DNA of 64,000 nucleotides from Rhodospirillaceae bacterium (lineage in GTDB: Bacteria; Pseudomonadota; Alphaproteobacteria; MPNO01; UBA2964), in contig PBIN01000015.1 of the NCBI GenBank assembly GCA_002720855.1, positions 310,001-374,000 of the forward strand, written 5' to 3'. The position numbers were made by a program, and so were the translations under genes. Positions 51,123-60,324 of this stretch are shown here, piece by piece. A model generated the notes under the pieces. The model saw only the letters and a program-made list of their open reading frames with translations, did not search any database and was not told the DNA's origin. Every line of letters begins with the position of its first letter. Position 1 is the first letter of the stretch.

Positions 51123-51865
51123 ATCGTATTTCTAATCTGTTCAACCAATGTCATTGAATCCACGAAAGTGTCTTGATGCTGGTCATTTGGGCGATCAACC
51201 ATAATGACAGGCACAGAAAGGGAGCGCGCAGCTTCTAGCTTTGCCGATGTTGCGTCACCACCGCTATTCTTGCTGACTAAGGCCTCAATCTTGTTATCGC
51301 GGAGCAACGCGCACTCTGCCTCAAAATTGAATGGACCCCGATCTTTGATATGGGTGTAATTTCTCAGCGGCATCGGCTCTTCAGGATCTTCGATGGAGCG
51401 CACCAGAAACCAGACATCATTCAACGGCGCAAAAGCGGCAATGCCATTTAGCCCACTGCTCAAAAATACCCGCTCGAATGTACCGCCGATTTTCTCGGCC
51501 GCCTTGTCCAGTGACTCTACATGTATCCAGCAAGCATCCTTTGGTTCAAACCAGGGTTGCCGGAGGAAGCGATAATACGGAGTGCCCGTTTTCTTTGCTG
51601 CCTCACTGGCGTTCAACGACATCTGCGCAGCGTATGGATGTGTTGCATTCACCAGGAATGAGATGTCGTTTTCCTTCATGAAAGAAACCAGTCCATCGAT
51701 CCCGCCAAATCCACCGAACCTTACTTCACAATTGGGTAGTTTGGGGTTTCGAGTACGGCCCGCGAGAGAGTAGACGACCGATACATTCGGAATATTTTGT
51801 ATCTCATCAGCCAAACCCACGGCTTCTGATGTACCACCGAGTAAAAGGATTGATTTACGGTTCAT
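51119..51865 (-). CDS. cobK: Precorrin-6A / cobalt-precorrin-6A reductase (CobK/CbiJ)
   Basis: The NADPH-dependent reductase acts on the contracted ring before CobL. The 248-residue protein starts KSILLLGGTSEAVGLADEI, then has VRFGGFGGIDGLVSFMKEN, LVNATHPYAAQMSLNA (a family hallmark), GPFNFEAECALLRDNKIEALVSKNSGG and VPVIMVDRP near the C-terminus. All fit CobK/CbiJ. It overlaps the upstream cbiD gene by ATGA on the minus strand, so the two form one transcription unit. Confidence 0.93.
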   Translation of the reverse strand: MNRKSILLLGGTSEAVGLADEIQNIPNVSVVYSLAGRTRNPKLPNCEVRFGGFGGIDGLVSFMKENDISFLVNATHPYAAQMSLNASEAAKKTGTPYYRFLRQPWFEPKDACWIHVESLDKAAEKIGGTFERVFLSSGLNGIAAFAPLNDVWFLVRSIEDPEEPMPLRNYTHIKDRGPFNFEAECALLRDNKIEALVSKNSGGDATSAKLEAARSLSVPVIMVDRPNDQHQDTFVDSMTLVEQIRNTI

Positions 51866-52959
51866 TTAAAATCCGCTCGACCTACTTTGGTCCCGAGGCG
51901 GTCATAGATGATAACCTCGACTATAAAAGCGCCCTCTGCGACCTTTTCCGCTTCCGCCTTTGCTGCGGTTGCAATGGCATCGCCCAACGGAAATTCTTTT
52001 TCTTGGACCTTGTTCAGAATAGCACCTGCGGTTGAGCAAGCCTCGATATCGGCGACCAGCGAACTTTCGGCACCCGTTTTCTCAGCCAGCTGCGAGAGAA
52101 ATGCCGGGCTCACCTGGGATCGTTTGGAATGGAGATCCATATGGCCCGCAGCGAGTTTTGAAATTTTGCCAAAACCACCGGCAATTGTGAGCCGGGGTAC
52201 CGGATGGTTGCGCAAATATTTTAACAGTCCTCCAACAAAATCGCCCATATCGAGAAAAGCGATCAGCGGCAACTCGTACGACGCCATTGCAGCCGTTTCC
52301 GATGTGGAGCCGGTGGAACCAACAACGTGATCCAACGCCGCAGCGCGTGCAACATCGATCCCACGATGGATCGAATGAATCCACGCTGAACAGGAATAGG
52401 GCACGACGATACCCGTGGTACCGAGAATTGATAGCCCGCCAATTATTCCGAGCCTCTCATTCCATGTTTTCCGCGCCAGCCGCTCACCGTCATCGACAGA
52501 AATTGTCACTGCAAGATCAAGAGGACCATGTGCCTCTCGGTGAACCTGTTCAATATTTTCGATAATCATTTGACGCGGCGCAGGATTGATCGCGGGTTCG
52601 CCAACCGCAAGCGGCAATCCTTCTCGTGTGACAGTACCGACACCGTTTCCCGCCTTAAAAATAACCCCCGAACCGGGCTCCGTACGTTCCAGTCGACACT
52701 CTATGATCGCACCGTGCGTAACATCGGGATCATCTCCGGCGTCTTTCACGACAGCTGCACTTGTGAACCCGTTTCCTATTTCAGTACGTTCGAGTTCAAA
52801 TACCGGCATCTGTCCCTTGGGTAAGGTAATTTCCACCGCATCTGGAAACGCACCATCAGCCATCGCCATATATGCCGCTTTTGCCGCAGCTGTTGCGCAG
52901 GCACCGGTCGTCCAGCCATATTTCAGGCGCTGGTCATCGTCTGTTTCGATATCTGACAT
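51862..52959 (-). CDS. cbiD: Cobalt-precorrin-5B C1-methyltransferase CbiD
   Basis: CbiD performs the C1 methylation of the anaerobic-type route, replacing CobF. The 365-residue protein has the characteristic LKYGWTTGACATAAAKAAYMA near the N-terminus, EPAINPAPRQMI, then GLSILGTTGIVVPYSCSAWIHSI, and the glycine-rich IAGGFGKISKLAAGHMDLHS. It is divergent from cobA with about 70 bp between starts and translationally coupled to cobK. Its presence, with CbiX and CbiG, indicates the cobalt-early pathway. Confidence 0.95.
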   Translation of the reverse strand: MSDIETDDDQRLKYGWTTGACATAAAKAAYMAMADGAFPDAVEITLPKGQMPVFELERTEIGNGFTSAAVVKDAGDDPDVTHGAIIECRLERTEPGSGVIFKAGNGVGTVTREGLPLAVGEPAINPAPRQMIIENIEQVHREAHGPLDLAVTISVDDGERLARKTWNERLGIIGGLSILGTTGIVVPYSCSAWIHSIHRGIDVARAAALDHVVGSTGSTSETAAMASYELPLIAFLDMGDFVGGLLKYLRNHPVPRLTIAGGFGKISKLAAGHMDLHSKRSQVSPAFLSQLAEKTGAESSLVADIEACSTAGAILNKVQEKEFPLGDAIATAAKAEAEKVAEGAFIVEVIIYDRLGTKVGRADFK

Positions 52960-53031
52960 TTCCGTAACGGCAATTATATATTACCTAATGTACCCAATAG
53001 AAATTATCCCAACCGGGACAAAAGGCCACGC

Positions 53032-53811
53032 ATGAATGCGCCTCTCGTAAAATTTCCCGATTTTTTGCCGGGCAGTGTCTGGATCGCTGGTGCCGGTCCT
53101 GGCGACCCTACTCTCCTGACTCTTGGCGTTCATAACGGACTTCAAATGGCTGATGTCATCGTCTATGACGCGCTGGTCGATCAACGAATTCTTGATCTCG
53201 CCGCCTGCGGTGCCGTGCTTGAATATGCCGGCAAACGCGGTGGACGCCCTTCGACCGATCAAGCCGATATTTCTCAGAAACTTGTCGCCCTGGCGCGGAA
53301 TAAAAAGCGTGTTTTGCGGCTCAAAGGGGGAGATCCGATGGTCTTTGGCCGCGGGCCTCAGGAGTGCGAGGCTCTGATCAATGCAGATATTCCTTTTCGC
53401 ATTTTGCCGGGCATCACCGCTGGGGTGGGCGGATTAGCCTATGCCGGAATTCCCGTGACCAGCCGAGACACCAACGCCGCGGTTACCTTTCTTACCGGGC
53501 ATACCGCGAGCGGCAACATACCTGACGATGTCGACTGGGAGAGCCTGTCAAAAGGCGCTTCCACGCTGGTCGTCTATATGGGCAGCAAGCATTTGCGCCA
53601 TATACGGGACCGATTGCTTGACGCCGGACGGCCTGCAAATGAGCCTGTCGCAATAATCAGCAAAGCAACAACCAACAACCAGCGGACAGTTACATCAACG
53701 CTAGAAACTTGCGCAGAGAGCCTGGCCGAAAATGAACTGCAGGCACCGATGATTATCGTCATCGGTCCCACCGTTGAGTATCACGAAGCATTCAGCTGGT
53801 TTTCTCCATGA
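53032..53811 (+). CDS. cobA: Uroporphyrinogen-III C-methyltransferase (SUMT)
   Basis: CobA methylates uroporphyrinogen III at C2 and C7 to give precorrin-2. The 259-residue stand-alone enzyme shows VWIAGAGPGDPTLLTLGV, VIVYDALVDQRILDLAA, RLKGGDPMVFGRGPQECEAL and LPGITAGVGGLAYAGIPVTSRD, all SUMT hallmarks. There is no CysG-type dehydrogenase or ferrochelatase domain, so precorrin-2 oxidation to sirohydrochlorin, which CbiX needs, must be done by a gene outside the window. It overlaps cobB by ATGA. Confidence 0.95.
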   Translation: MNAPLVKFPDFLPGSVWIAGAGPGDPTLLTLGVHNGLQMADVIVYDALVDQRILDLAACGAVLEYAGKRGGRPSTDQADISQKLVALARNKKRVLRLKGGDPMVFGRGPQECEALINADIPFRILPGITAGVGGLAYAGIPVTSRDTNAAVTFLTGHTASGNIPDDVDWESLSKGASTLVVYMGSKHLRHIRDRLLDAGRPANEPVAIISKATTNNQRTVTSTLETCAESLAENELQAPMIIVIGPTVEYHEAFSWFSP

Positions 53812-55124
53812 AATCCGTCGGCGTAGAAGGAGTAATGATTGCAGCGCCCAATTCGGGGTCCGGCAAGACAGTCATCACGCTCGCGCTATTACGCGCTCTT
53901 CGCCAAATTGGAAAACAAGTGGGGGCGCTAAAGGTGGGTCCGGATTATATTGACCCCGGCTTTCACCGGCTCGCCTCAGGCAGGGCATGTCTGAATATCG
54001 ACGCATGGGCGATGCGCCCACAAATGATCGCGCAACAAGTATCAAAGGCATCCGAAGATGCGGAGCTAATAATTGCTGAAGGAGTTATGGGCCTATTCGA
54101 CGGTGCCGCTGACGGTACAGGCAGTACTGCCGAATTGGCTTTGGCGCTGGGTTTACCGGTTATTCTTGTTGTGGACGTCTCCGCACAATCGACTTCGGTG
54201 GCGGCGGTTATCAAGGGCTTCAACGAGTTCCGCGACGATATCGACATATTGGGCGTAATCTTTAATCGGGTTGGTAGCGATCGCCATCAGCAGATTTTAA
54301 AAAACGCTATGATCGATCTTTCGATCCCCGTCATTGGGTTTATCCCCCGCGACAAATTATTCTCACTCGAAAGCCGTCATCTCGGCCTCATTCAAGCGGA
54401 TGAAGTTGAGGCCCTTGATCAGCAAATCGATGCCTCCGCCTCACTACTTCAAAAGCACATGGATCTCGATGCCTTGATGACTCTCGCGCGACCGGTTTCA
54501 TGTGATAGCCCCGTTTCCATGCCGACGACCCCGCCTCCGGGCCAACGGGTTGCCGTGGCTTCAGACCCCGCATTCTCGTTTATCTATGACCATATACTCG
54601 ATGACTGGTTGGGTGCCGGTGCGTCAATTGCCAAATTTTCGCCTCTGGCCGATGAAGCGCCGAACAAAGATGCTGATGCTATTTATTTGCCGGGCGGTTA
54701 TCCCGAACTTCACGCGGTACAGCTGGCGTCAAACAATGTCTTTTTGAATGGTCTAAGAGAATGTGCCGAACGCGGTGCCGTACTTTATGGAGAGTGTGGC
54801 GGCTTCATGGTGCTTGGGAAATCGCTGACAGACCGCGATCATCAAACCTATGAGATGGCGGGATTGCTCCCTGTTGCAACAAGCTTTGCCGACCCGAAAC
54901 TCTGTCTTGGCTATCGCAAAATAAACCTCATTGAAGACGGTCCACTCGGAAGAAAGGGAACGTCCTTTCGGGGACACGAATTCCACTATTCAACGCAAAT
55001 TGAAGCTGATGGCGATCCATTATTTTCGGCATCCGATGCTCTTGGTATCGATCTCGGCCCTTTGGGGTGCCGTGTTAATAACGTAATGGGGTCCTATATC
55101 CACTTAATCGATTCAGCGGTTTAG
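53808..55124 (+). CDS. cobB: Cobyrinic acid a,c-diamide synthase (CobB/CbiA)
   Basis: The glutamine-dependent enzyme amidates the a and c acetate side chains. The 438-residue protein has an ATP site APNSGSGKTVITLALLRAL, then KVGPDYIDPGFHRLASGR and AEGVMGLFDGAADGTGST. The C-terminal amidotransferase domain has YLPGGYPELHAVQLASN and the nucleophile Cys in AVLYGECGGFMVLG. Family identity is clear. The stop shares TTAG (55121-55124) with the convergent threonine-phosphate decarboxylase gene. Confidence 0.95.
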   Translation: MKSVGVEGVMIAAPNSGSGKTVITLALLRALRQIGKQVGALKVGPDYIDPGFHRLASGRACLNIDAWAMRPQMIAQQVSKASEDAELIIAEGVMGLFDGAADGTGSTAELALALGLPVILVVDVSAQSTSVAAVIKGFNEFRDDIDILGVIFNRVGSDRHQQILKNAMIDLSIPVIGFIPRDKLFSLESRHLGLIQADEVEALDQQIDASASLLQKHMDLDALMTLARPVSCDSPVSMPTTPPPGQRVAVASDPAFSFIYDHILDDWLGAGASIAKFSPLADEAPNKDADAIYLPGGYPELHAVQLASNNVFLNGLRECAERGAVLYGECGGFMVLGKSLTDRDHQTYEMAGLLPVATSFADPKLCLGYRKINLIEDGPLGRKGTSFRGHEFHYSTQIEADGDPLFSASDALGIDLGPLGCRVNNVMGSYIHLIDSAV

Positions 55125-56134
55125 CGATTCAGCGCTTCTTCCAATCGAATAAATTCCGCTTCACTTCCGGGCAATCCGAAGCGCAACCAGTCCTGCCGGT
55201 CGTCAAATGCCCGAACTAAAATTCCGGCACGCCCAAGTTTTTCGTAGACAGCACTGGCTGTCTCGGAACGCGTGAGCCGGAAAAGATCAGTACCACCCAC
55301 TAAGTTGAGATTTGCCGATATAACCATTTCATCCAAATGCTGCCGTGCCGACGCAAGTGATTGTCTGGTCTCATTGATCCAGTTTTGATCTGCAAGCGCA
55401 CGCGAGCCAATCTCGATGGCCGCGCCGGACACCGCCCAGGGGCCAAGCCGGTTCGACAAATCGCTAATCAATTGATCCGTGCCGAGCGCAAACCCTAATC
55501 GCAACCCCGCGAGACCGAAAAATTTGCCAAATGAGCGCAATACCAATAGCCCATCCTGGCCTGCTTGTGGCACCATACTGATTTCTGGTTCAACATCAGC
55601 GAATGCCTCATCGATAATTAACAATCCGCCTTTGGCGGCGAGCGCCACGCGTAAGTTTTCGAGCGTCGAAATATTGCTGATCCTACCGTCAGGATTGTTG
55701 GGATTAACAATTACAACCACCGACGCATCGCCAACCTGATTGAGATCATCTATCTCGATAACCGGCGCGCCGCCCAATCGCCACAAATGTGCATGTTCAT
55801 TGTATGTCGGCGACACCACGGCAACCGGACCGCGTGCATTAATAACAGATGGAAGCACCTGTAGAAGAGCCTGTGTGCCCGGCGCTGCACAGATTGGCGC
55901 TGTTTCATGTGCCCCGTAGCTTCGGCGCGCAACCTGCAGAAGGTTTTGCAAGTCACCAGAGGTCGGCAGATTCGTCAGGGCGGCGCGGGAAGGCACACAA
56001 TCGGGATATGGGTTGGGATTAATCCCCGTGGATAAATCGAGCCAACCGTCTCGGGGCGCGCCAAAGTGCTTTTCCGCAGATGAAGTATCGCCGCCGTGAA
56101 TCGGTGAACTTGGCTTGTGTGTGTGCATTCGCAT
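55121..56134 (-). CDS. cobC: Threonine-phosphate decarboxylase (CobC, Salmonella CobD type)
   Basis: This PLP enzyme supplies (R)-1-amino-2-propanol phosphate for the nucleotide loop. The 337-residue fold-type-I aminotransferase-like protein has DLSTGINPNPYPDCVP, APGTQALLQVLPSVI, VNPNNPDGRISNIS, the LLIIDEAFADVEPE segment and the PLP lysine in LLVLRSFGKFFGLAGLRLGFALG. The start region (HGGDTSSAEKHFGAP) is typical of CobC rather than histidinol-phosphate aminotransferase. The gene is alone on the minus strand, ending the cob locus. Confidence 0.92.
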   Translation of the reverse strand: MRMHTHKPSSPIHGGDTSSAEKHFGAPRDGWLDLSTGINPNPYPDCVPSRAALTNLPTSGDLQNLLQVARRSYGAHETAPICAAPGTQALLQVLPSVINARGPVAVVSPTYNEHAHLWRLGGAPVIEIDDLNQVGDASVVVIVNPNNPDGRISNISTLENLRVALAAKGGLLIIDEAFADVEPEISMVPQAGQDGLLVLRSFGKFFGLAGLRLGFALGTDQLISDLSNRLGPWAVSGAAIEIGSRALADQNWINETRQSLASARQHLDEMVISANLNLVGGTDLFRLTRSETASAVYEKLGRAGILVRAFDDRQDWLRFGLPGSEAEFIRLEEALNR

Positions 56135-56319
56135 TAAAAAATCATAAGCTTTGCAAGCGTTAACGGCCAGCGCCGTTCTTTGTGCTCCAATAATGTTCGA
56201 TCGCGTTTACCAGTTTTTTAATAAAATCCCGCATATTTCCTGGTGATATTTAGCCTCTTTTGCTTCCAATCGAGGCCAACCATGTTGATTGAAAAATAGC
56301 CGTGATTGGAGCATTTACC

Positions 56320-56739
56320 GTGCGAAATTTTACCTGCTTGGCGTTGTGCAGCGCATTGTTCGGCTGCGCGGTTGAACCGGAACCGCTGTCTCCGAAAAAA
56401 ATCACAGAGCGAACCCAGACAGACATAAAACAGATTCGTGCGACGGCCTTTGTTCCTGAAGGTCCACTATCGCTTGAACAGGCGATTGCCCGCGCTTTGC
56501 TCAGACGGCCACCGGTTCTGATATTCGATGAACCCGGCCAGATGCTTGACGAACGTGGCGACAAAGCATTCATCCAGGCGGTTAAAAACTTAAAAGGCGA
56601 ATGCACGATTATTCTAATAACCCATCGCCCGAGCCACATGCGGGCTGCGGATCGATTGATTGCCCTCAATAACGGGCAATTGATCTTTGATGGCGACCCT
56701 GAAGAGGCCCTCGAAAGAATGGGGGGTGACGGTCGATGA
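56320..56739 (+). pseudogene. In-frame chimera: TolC-like lipoprotein start joined to type I secretion ABC ATPase end
   Basis: The 139-codon frame joins parts of two genes. Residues 1-59 are the beginning of an outer-membrane TolC-like factor: a lipoprotein signal (LALCSALFGC, lipid Cys16), a polar linker and the typical opening PLSLEQAIARAL. Residues from about 60 are the end of a type I secretion ABC ATPase: LLRRPPVLIFDEP (Walker B, Glu71), the D-loop QMLDERGD and the H-loop THRPSHMRAADRL. Both families have an ARAL-like stretch at this point, so a deletion through the shared sequence (about 56485-56505) is likely. Walker A and the LSGGQ signature are lost, so no ATPase can work. GTG 56320 follows TTGGAG; GTG 56302 is also possible. 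Confidence 0.82.
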
Positions 56740-58103
56740 CAGACAAGCCAGTTGAAACGGCGAAAAAGGCTCAGCCAAAACCGTGGCGGCCCAAAGATGC
56801 CCGCCAGATGCGGCAGTTGTCACAACCCGCCATTCTCGAAGAGCTGGGTCCACCGCGTATTGTCCGTATGCTCATGTTCCTTCTGTCGTTGTCGGTATTC
56901 GGATTCATTGCATGGTCGGCAATGACCAACTTGAAGCAGACAACAAAAGCATCGGGTGAGGTTGTCCCAAGCGGTTCCGTTATGGCGGTGCAGCATCTCG
57001 AAGGTGGCATCATTCAACGCATCTTCGTTCGTGACGGGGACGTGGTGAACAAAGGGGATCGACTTGTTCAACTAAATCCGACCGCAGCCCAGGCACAGCT
57101 TGAGGAAATAAAGGCTAAAATTGTTACAGCAGAAATTCGTCGCGAGCGTCTTCTTGCCTTTGCTGAAGCACGCAAACCGGATTTCTCAAAAGTGCCAGCC
57201 CGTTTTCAAACGCTCGCCAAAGGCGAACGCGATGTGTTGCGACAGCAAAATGATGCAATGGCGCAGGAGATTAACGTATTGCTCGCGCAAGGCGGCCAAC
57301 GTGAATCCGAACTGGACGTTCTTCGAAGCCAGGCAAAGAAACTCGGGGCCAGGATTGACAACCTGAATACGCAAAAGCAAATGCGTGAACGGTTGGCGGC
57401 GAAAGGGCTGGTGTCGAAATTGGTCTATTTACAGACGTTGGAACAATACCAGACCGCTGAGGGAGAACTCGCGGAGGTGAAAGGGAAGATTCTCAGCGCC
57501 GAGAGCGCAATCGAAGAAGCCGTCAACAAAATTGGCCAGTTGAGGGCACAGCGCCGAAACGAAGCATTGGACGAAGCCGGCAAAGTAGCAGGCGAAATCG
57601 CAAGTGCGAACGAGACCATGCGCCGTCTTAGTGACCGTGTAACCCGATTGGACGTTCTTGCGCCTGTCCACGGTATTGTAAAGGGCATGGCAACCAATAC
57701 TGTGGGTGGGGTCGTACAACCCGGTGGGCTGGTGACAGAAATAGTGCCAATGGATAAAGAGCTGATTGTTGAGGCCAAAGTGCAGCCGATCGATATCGGG
57801 CATATTTCGGTTGGTCAAAATGCGAAGATCAAGGTGACAACTTATGATGTTGCCCGCTTTGGCGCCATCGAGGGCACGGTAACCAAGATATCGGCCACAA
57901 CTTTCAAAGAACGCAATGACGAGGTCTATTACAAAGCCAACATCCAACTCGAAAAGAATTATGTGGGAGACCAGCCGGCCTCAAATCCTGTTCTTCCAGG
58001 CATGATCGCAGAAATTGATATCAATACCGGCGAAAGAACCGTTTTGCGCTATCTTTTGAAACCCATCTTCCGATCTCTGGATGTCGCAATGAGCGAACGT
58101 TGA
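56736..58103 (+). CDS. Type I secretion periplasmic adaptor, HlyD family
   Basis: The 455-residue adaptor normally links the inner-membrane ABC transporter to TolC. After a cytoplasmic N-terminus it has one membrane span (IVRMLMFLLSLSVFGFIAWSAM), a biotinyl-lipoyl-like half with GEVVPSGSVMAVQHLEGGIIQ, long coiled coils (about residues 115-290), and the closing beta-barrel with VLAPVHGIVKGMATNTVGGVVQPG and FKERNDEVYYKANIQL. The protein looks complete. It starts with an ATGA overlap after the chimeric frame, showing the original operon order OMF-ABC-HlyD. Without its ATPase it is probably an orphan unless another system shares it. No secreted substrate gene was seen. Confidence 0.92.
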   Translation: MTDKPVETAKKAQPKPWRPKDARQMRQLSQPAILEELGPPRIVRMLMFLLSLSVFGFIAWSAMTNLKQTTKASGEVVPSGSVMAVQHLEGGIIQRIFVRDGDVVNKGDRLVQLNPTAAQAQLEEIKAKIVTAEIRRERLLAFAEARKPDFSKVPARFQTLAKGERDVLRQQNDAMAQEINVLLAQGGQRESELDVLRSQAKKLGARIDNLNTQKQMRERLAAKGLVSKLVYLQTLEQYQTAEGELAEVKGKILSAESAIEEAVNKIGQLRAQRRNEALDEAGKVAGEIASANETMRRLSDRVTRLDVLAPVHGIVKGMATNTVGGVVQPGGLVTEIVPMDKELIVEAKVQPIDIGHISVGQNAKIKVTTYDVARFGAIEGTVTKISATTFKERNDEVYYKANIQLEKNYVGDQPASNPVLPGMIAEIDINTGERTVLRYLLKPIFRSLDVAMSER

Positions 58104-58247
58104 TCAATCAGTTCTCAATGATCTTCAACAGACATATTCAGGCGTCGGCCCTTAAAACCGGATAGACCACCAGCCCCTGCGTGGGGGTGCTTCCCAAAGC
58201 GCGCCACATTATTATGGCCAAAACTTGGCTAAATCAGGAAAACGGGT

Positions 58248-59168
58248 ATGTCGGACAATGTCATCGAGATTATCGGCAACGACCTGCCGTTTCTAAAAAA
58301 TGTATCCGGAATCCGGAACGGTCTTGACCTGAGGTATACAGCGGTTGGGCAAGGGCAATCCTTTATACCTGTTCTTGAAAACGAGCTTTTTCAGGTTAAC
58401 GAGTTTTCTTTCGCCAACTATTCACTAATGAAGGATCGCGACATTGCACCGATGACGGCCATCCCAGTGTTTCTTAACCGTGCCTTTCGCCATGGATCTC
58501 TCTATGTTCACAAAGACAGCGACCTCACCCATCCGTCGCAGCTTAAAGGCAAGACGATTGGCGCACGAGAATATACCCAGACCGCTGGCGTTTGGTGGCG
58601 AGGCCTGATGATTGACGAGTACGATCTGCATTGGAGCGATCTCAACTGGGTTTCTGAAACGAAACAGCGTTTCCTCCCGCCCAAGGAAGCTGGCGTAGAA
58701 GCATTGGACGAAGATCTGGAACAGATGACCATCGATGGCAAGATTGACGCGTTCCTGGCACCTAGAACCAGAGACGGCAAGAAGCCACTGGGGGAACAAA
58801 TGTTGCGAGGTCTCTTTCCGGACACCGAGAAAAAGGAACGGAATTATTTCGCGCGTACCGGAATCTATCCGTTAAACCACGCGGTCGTCATTCACGATGA
58901 AACATTGACCAAATACCCTGACTGTCCGAAGCCATTGTTCGATGCCTATTGCGCGAGCAAAAAACAGTTCTACGCGAGCGGGGGCGATCTGAACCCCTGG
59001 GGCGATGACGATAACGGACACGACTTTATCCAGTTCGGTATGACCGATAAGAACCGCGAAATTGTCACAACGCTGTTGCGCTATCTGCACGAACAGAAGT
59101 TTATCAGCCGCATTCCAGATATCGATGGGCTTTTCGTCGAAGGTGCCGACGCTTGGGTAGACGGTTAG
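58248..59168 (+). CDS. 4,5-dihydroxyphthalate-decarboxylase-like protein (binding-protein fold)
   Basis: The 306-residue protein has no signal peptide and resembles the cytoplasmic group with a type 2 periplasmic-binding fold that includes 4,5-dihydroxyphthalate decarboxylase. Typical are AIPVFLNRAFRHGSLYVHKD, then LKGKTIGAREYTQTAGVWWRGLM with YDLHWSDLNWVSE, and NHAVVIHDETL late. An activity on an aromatic acid is plausible, as a phthalate-dioxygenase-like gene lies 3 kb downstream, but the two are split by the heme locus. It may instead bind a ligand without catalysis. It appears to be a single gene with a TATGGCC-rich short leader. Confidence 0.7.
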   Translation: MSDNVIEIIGNDLPFLKNVSGIRNGLDLRYTAVGQGQSFIPVLENELFQVNEFSFANYSLMKDRDIAPMTAIPVFLNRAFRHGSLYVHKDSDLTHPSQLKGKTIGAREYTQTAGVWWRGLMIDEYDLHWSDLNWVSETKQRFLPPKEAGVEALDEDLEQMTIDGKIDAFLAPRTRDGKKPLGEQMLRGLFPDTEKKERNYFARTGIYPLNHAVVIHDETLTKYPDCPKPLFDAYCASKKQFYASGGDLNPWGDDDNGHDFIQFGMTDKNREIVTTLLRYLHEQKFISRIPDIDGLFVEGADAWVDG

Positions 59169-59178
59169 ACAGGTAAAT

Positions 59179-60243
59179 TTATTTTACCCAATCAAATGTC
59201 TCGATGAGCGCTCTCCAGTCTGCCCTTTCCCGTTCGCCTTCTTTCCGGACACCAAACATCAATGCCATTTGCTGATTTTCAGAATCGAAAATCTCCAGCG
59301 ACGTAATTATGCCGTCTTTGGTTGGCTTGCGAACAACCCAAGCGGACGCAATCTGATCTGTACGCAGATGAAGATTGAAACCTTCATCGAGAACGTTGAA
59401 CCATGGTCCAACCTGTTTGAGGGTTTGTACCGTCCCGCTATGAATTTGTATGACGCCCGGGCTGCCGACAAATATCATGATAGGAAGCCCTGTTTCAGCG
59501 GCAATCTCCAATCCATTTTGAAATGAGTCTGACGTAACCTGATAGGCCATGTCTTCGCCGATCAGGCGCATAGCCTGCAATCGACCGACATTTAACTTCT
59601 TAAGCAGGACCATGAAGTCATGTACGTCGCGCAACGCGAGCCATTGCTTACGCAAAAGATCGGTATCGATTTCTGAGTCGTCGGCATCAGGTGCGGGAGC
59701 TGATGGCACGGTGACCATCTGCACGCGCGACTGATCACTATCAAGATATTTCTGAACCAGAGTGCGATAAGCCTCATGGTCACTATTCTCCACGAGATAA
59801 ATCTTGTGTACGGCCGTCCCGCTTGTATCAAAAAACTGCAAGCTCTTACGAAGACCATGTGCGGTTACTTCCTCGAGGGCGTAACCTGAGGCCCAGTTGT
59901 TCAGAAGAATTCGGAGATCGATATCATCGTTCAGGACAAGCCCCATCGCCCCGTGAATCGAAATGTTGCCAAACACACCGGTTTTCTCGTGAACAACCGT
60001 ATCATTGCGGGTCAACGCCATGACCGGGCCAAGCGACGGCAGCTCTTCGATCAAACTCCCCCAGGGACCTGCGAGACGCTTTACATCTTCGCCACATCGG
60101 GCTGCAACAAGCTGTGCTTCGCTAACCTCGAGCGTTTCCGCCGCATCTCTCGCTCGAAGCGACGGCACATCTTTTTTTAGCTTATTCCAACGATCAGCTA
60201 AGCTCATTGGTGCTTCATCTTTTTTGATTGCCAGTTCGGTCAT
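59179..60243 (-). CDS. hmuS: Hemin-degrading/trafficking factor HmuS (HemS/ChuS family)
   Basis: The cytoplasmic protein binds imported heme and in some species degrades it. From ATG 60243 it has 354 residues in two repeats of the HemS fold. Repeat one has SLADRWNKLKKDVPSLRARDAAETL, then LGPVMALTRNDTVVHEKTGVF; repeat two has HDFMVLLKKLNVGRLQAMRLIGEDMA and PIMIFVGSPGVIQIHSG. The frame is open to 60351, but AAAGGAG lies just before 60243. It follows the short hemP gene on the same strand. No heme receptor or hmuTUV transporter is in the window. Confidence 0.92.
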   Translation of the reverse strand: MTELAIKKDEAPMSLADRWNKLKKDVPSLRARDAAETLEVSEAQLVAARCGEDVKRLAGPWGSLIEELPSLGPVMALTRNDTVVHEKTGVFGNISIHGAMGLVLNDDIDLRILLNNWASGYALEEVTAHGLRKSLQFFDTSGTAVHKIYLVENSDHEAYRTLVQKYLDSDQSRVQMVTVPSAPAPDADDSEIDTDLLRKQWLALRDVHDFMVLLKKLNVGRLQAMRLIGEDMAYQVTSDSFQNGLEIAAETGLPIMIFVGSPGVIQIHSGTVQTLKQVGPWFNVLDEGFNLHLRTDQIASAWVVRKPTKDGIITSLEIFDSENQQMALMFGVRKEGERERADWRALIETFDWVK

Positions 60244-60324
60244 AAGAGTCTCCTTTGATGTAACAATCTGTCCGTTAAAACTCTTCGTACCCTCCCGATA
60301 AAAATTCGCCTTGCGAAACAAGTT

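Noticed and set aside
58104-58247. Terminator at the CCCC-GGGG stem near 58170
   Set aside because: The stem is only four base pairs and is not followed by a real T run.
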